Assembly: GCA_024404675.1 (NCBI GenBank)
Contig: JAKSPO010000001.1
Location: 124,001 to 188,000, forward strand
DNA: 64,000 nucleotides
DNA from: Lachnospiraceae bacterium
GTDB taxonomy: Bacteria > Bacillota > Clostridia > Lachnospirales > Lachnospiraceae
Direction: 5' to 3'
Part shown: piece by piece, positions 63,896 to 64,000 of the stretch
Position numbering within the stretch: position 1 is the stretch's first letter
Layout of the letters: each line of letters opens with the position of its first letter
The notes under the pieces: model-generated
Databases searched by the model: none
Seen by the model: the letters and a program-made list of their open reading frames with translations, nothing else
What the model was told of the DNA's origin: nothing
Program-made: the position numbers and the translations under genes

Positions 63896-64000
63896 ATGAA
63901 AATTGTGTTTTTGGAAGCGAATACTCTTGGAACGGATGTATCGCTTGATTGTTTTGATACACTTGGTGAGATCGTAAAATACCCGCTTTCCGAACCTTCG
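63896..64000 (+). CDS. D-2-hydroxyacid dehydrogenase (N-terminal part, cut by window end)
   Basis: Only 35 residues are seen, beginning MKIVFLEANTLGTDVSLDCF. They resemble the N-terminal substrate domain of the glycerate/hydroxypyruvate reductase group of D-2-hydroxyacid dehydrogenases. AAAGGAT lies before the ATG, and a TATAAT (63785-63790) without a good -35 lies 105 bases upstream. The call is tentative as the NAD domain is outside the window. Confidence 0.55.
   Translation, partial: MKIVFLEANTLGTDVSLDCFDTLGEIVKYPLSEPS

Overview
The window looks like a chromosome segment of a low-to-middle GC Firmicute of the class Clostridia, most likely a member of the Lachnospiraceae. The support is the sigma-A promoters (TTGACA-N17-TATAAT type), strong AGGAGG ribosome sites, a leucine T-box, a thi-box, AddAB instead of RecBCD, a fused SecDF, ClpC with RadA, a CBS-type manganese pyrophosphatase and a eukaryote-like NADP isocitrate dehydrogenase. 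No prophage, transposase, integrase or CRISPR array was seen. Most genes are ordinary chromosomal genes on the + strand.

Layout. 1-7.2 kb: 3' end of a CBS/DHH pyrophosphatase, tmRNA (ssrA), then a GntR regulator followed by clpC, radA and a lipoprotein with a degenerate M14 carboxypeptidase fold. 7.2-10.4 kb: a leucine-specific T-box leader in front of an unusual sugar-isomerase/acyl-CoA-ligase fusion, then tRNA-Trp. 10.4-13.4 kb: a small membrane protein, a DHH phosphoesterase, tgt and yajC. 13.4-16.7 kb: an AT-richer island with an anchored unknown protein and a MacB/FtsX-type ABC transporter. 16.7-26 kb: a PHP phosphoesterase (-), a 6S-like RNA, addB-addA and a lipid/diacylglycerol kinase. 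26-33.5 kb: xylulokinase, methyltransferase, hslO, M18 aminopeptidase, dUTPase and two COG0523 (CobW-type) GTPases, one with a long His/Asp/Cys repeat insert and one fused to a DUF1980-like domain. 33.5-39.5 kb: an SGNH esterase, a Pro/Thr-rich anchored stalk protein and two overlapping ATPase-permease ABC genes. 39.6-44.2 kb: a FliB-like protein, then icd and aconitase on the - strand, which make 2-oxoglutarate. 44.4-50.3 kb: an unknown membrane protein, a WYL-HAD fusion, a GNAT enzyme, a CYTH protein, a TadZ/CpaE-like protein without a P-loop, and DegV. 50.4-54.5 kb: secDF and recJ. 54.5-55.9 kb: thiN and thiT under a TPP riboswitch (-). 55.9-61.6 kb: an alpha/beta hydrolase, pyrC, pyrF and leuS. 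61.7-64 kb: a sensor-GGDEF protein (-) and the first codons of a 2-hydroxyacid dehydrogenase.

The best candidates for something new are the Leu T-box controlling an isomerase/acyl-CoA ligase fusion, the adjacent pair of COG0523 GTPases (His-rich repeat protein plus GTPase-DUF1980 fusion), the esterase/stalk/dual ABC locus, the WYL-HAD fusion, and several apparent pseudo-enzymes (M14 lipoprotein, TadZ-like). All functional statements rest on motif reading by eye; no database search was run.
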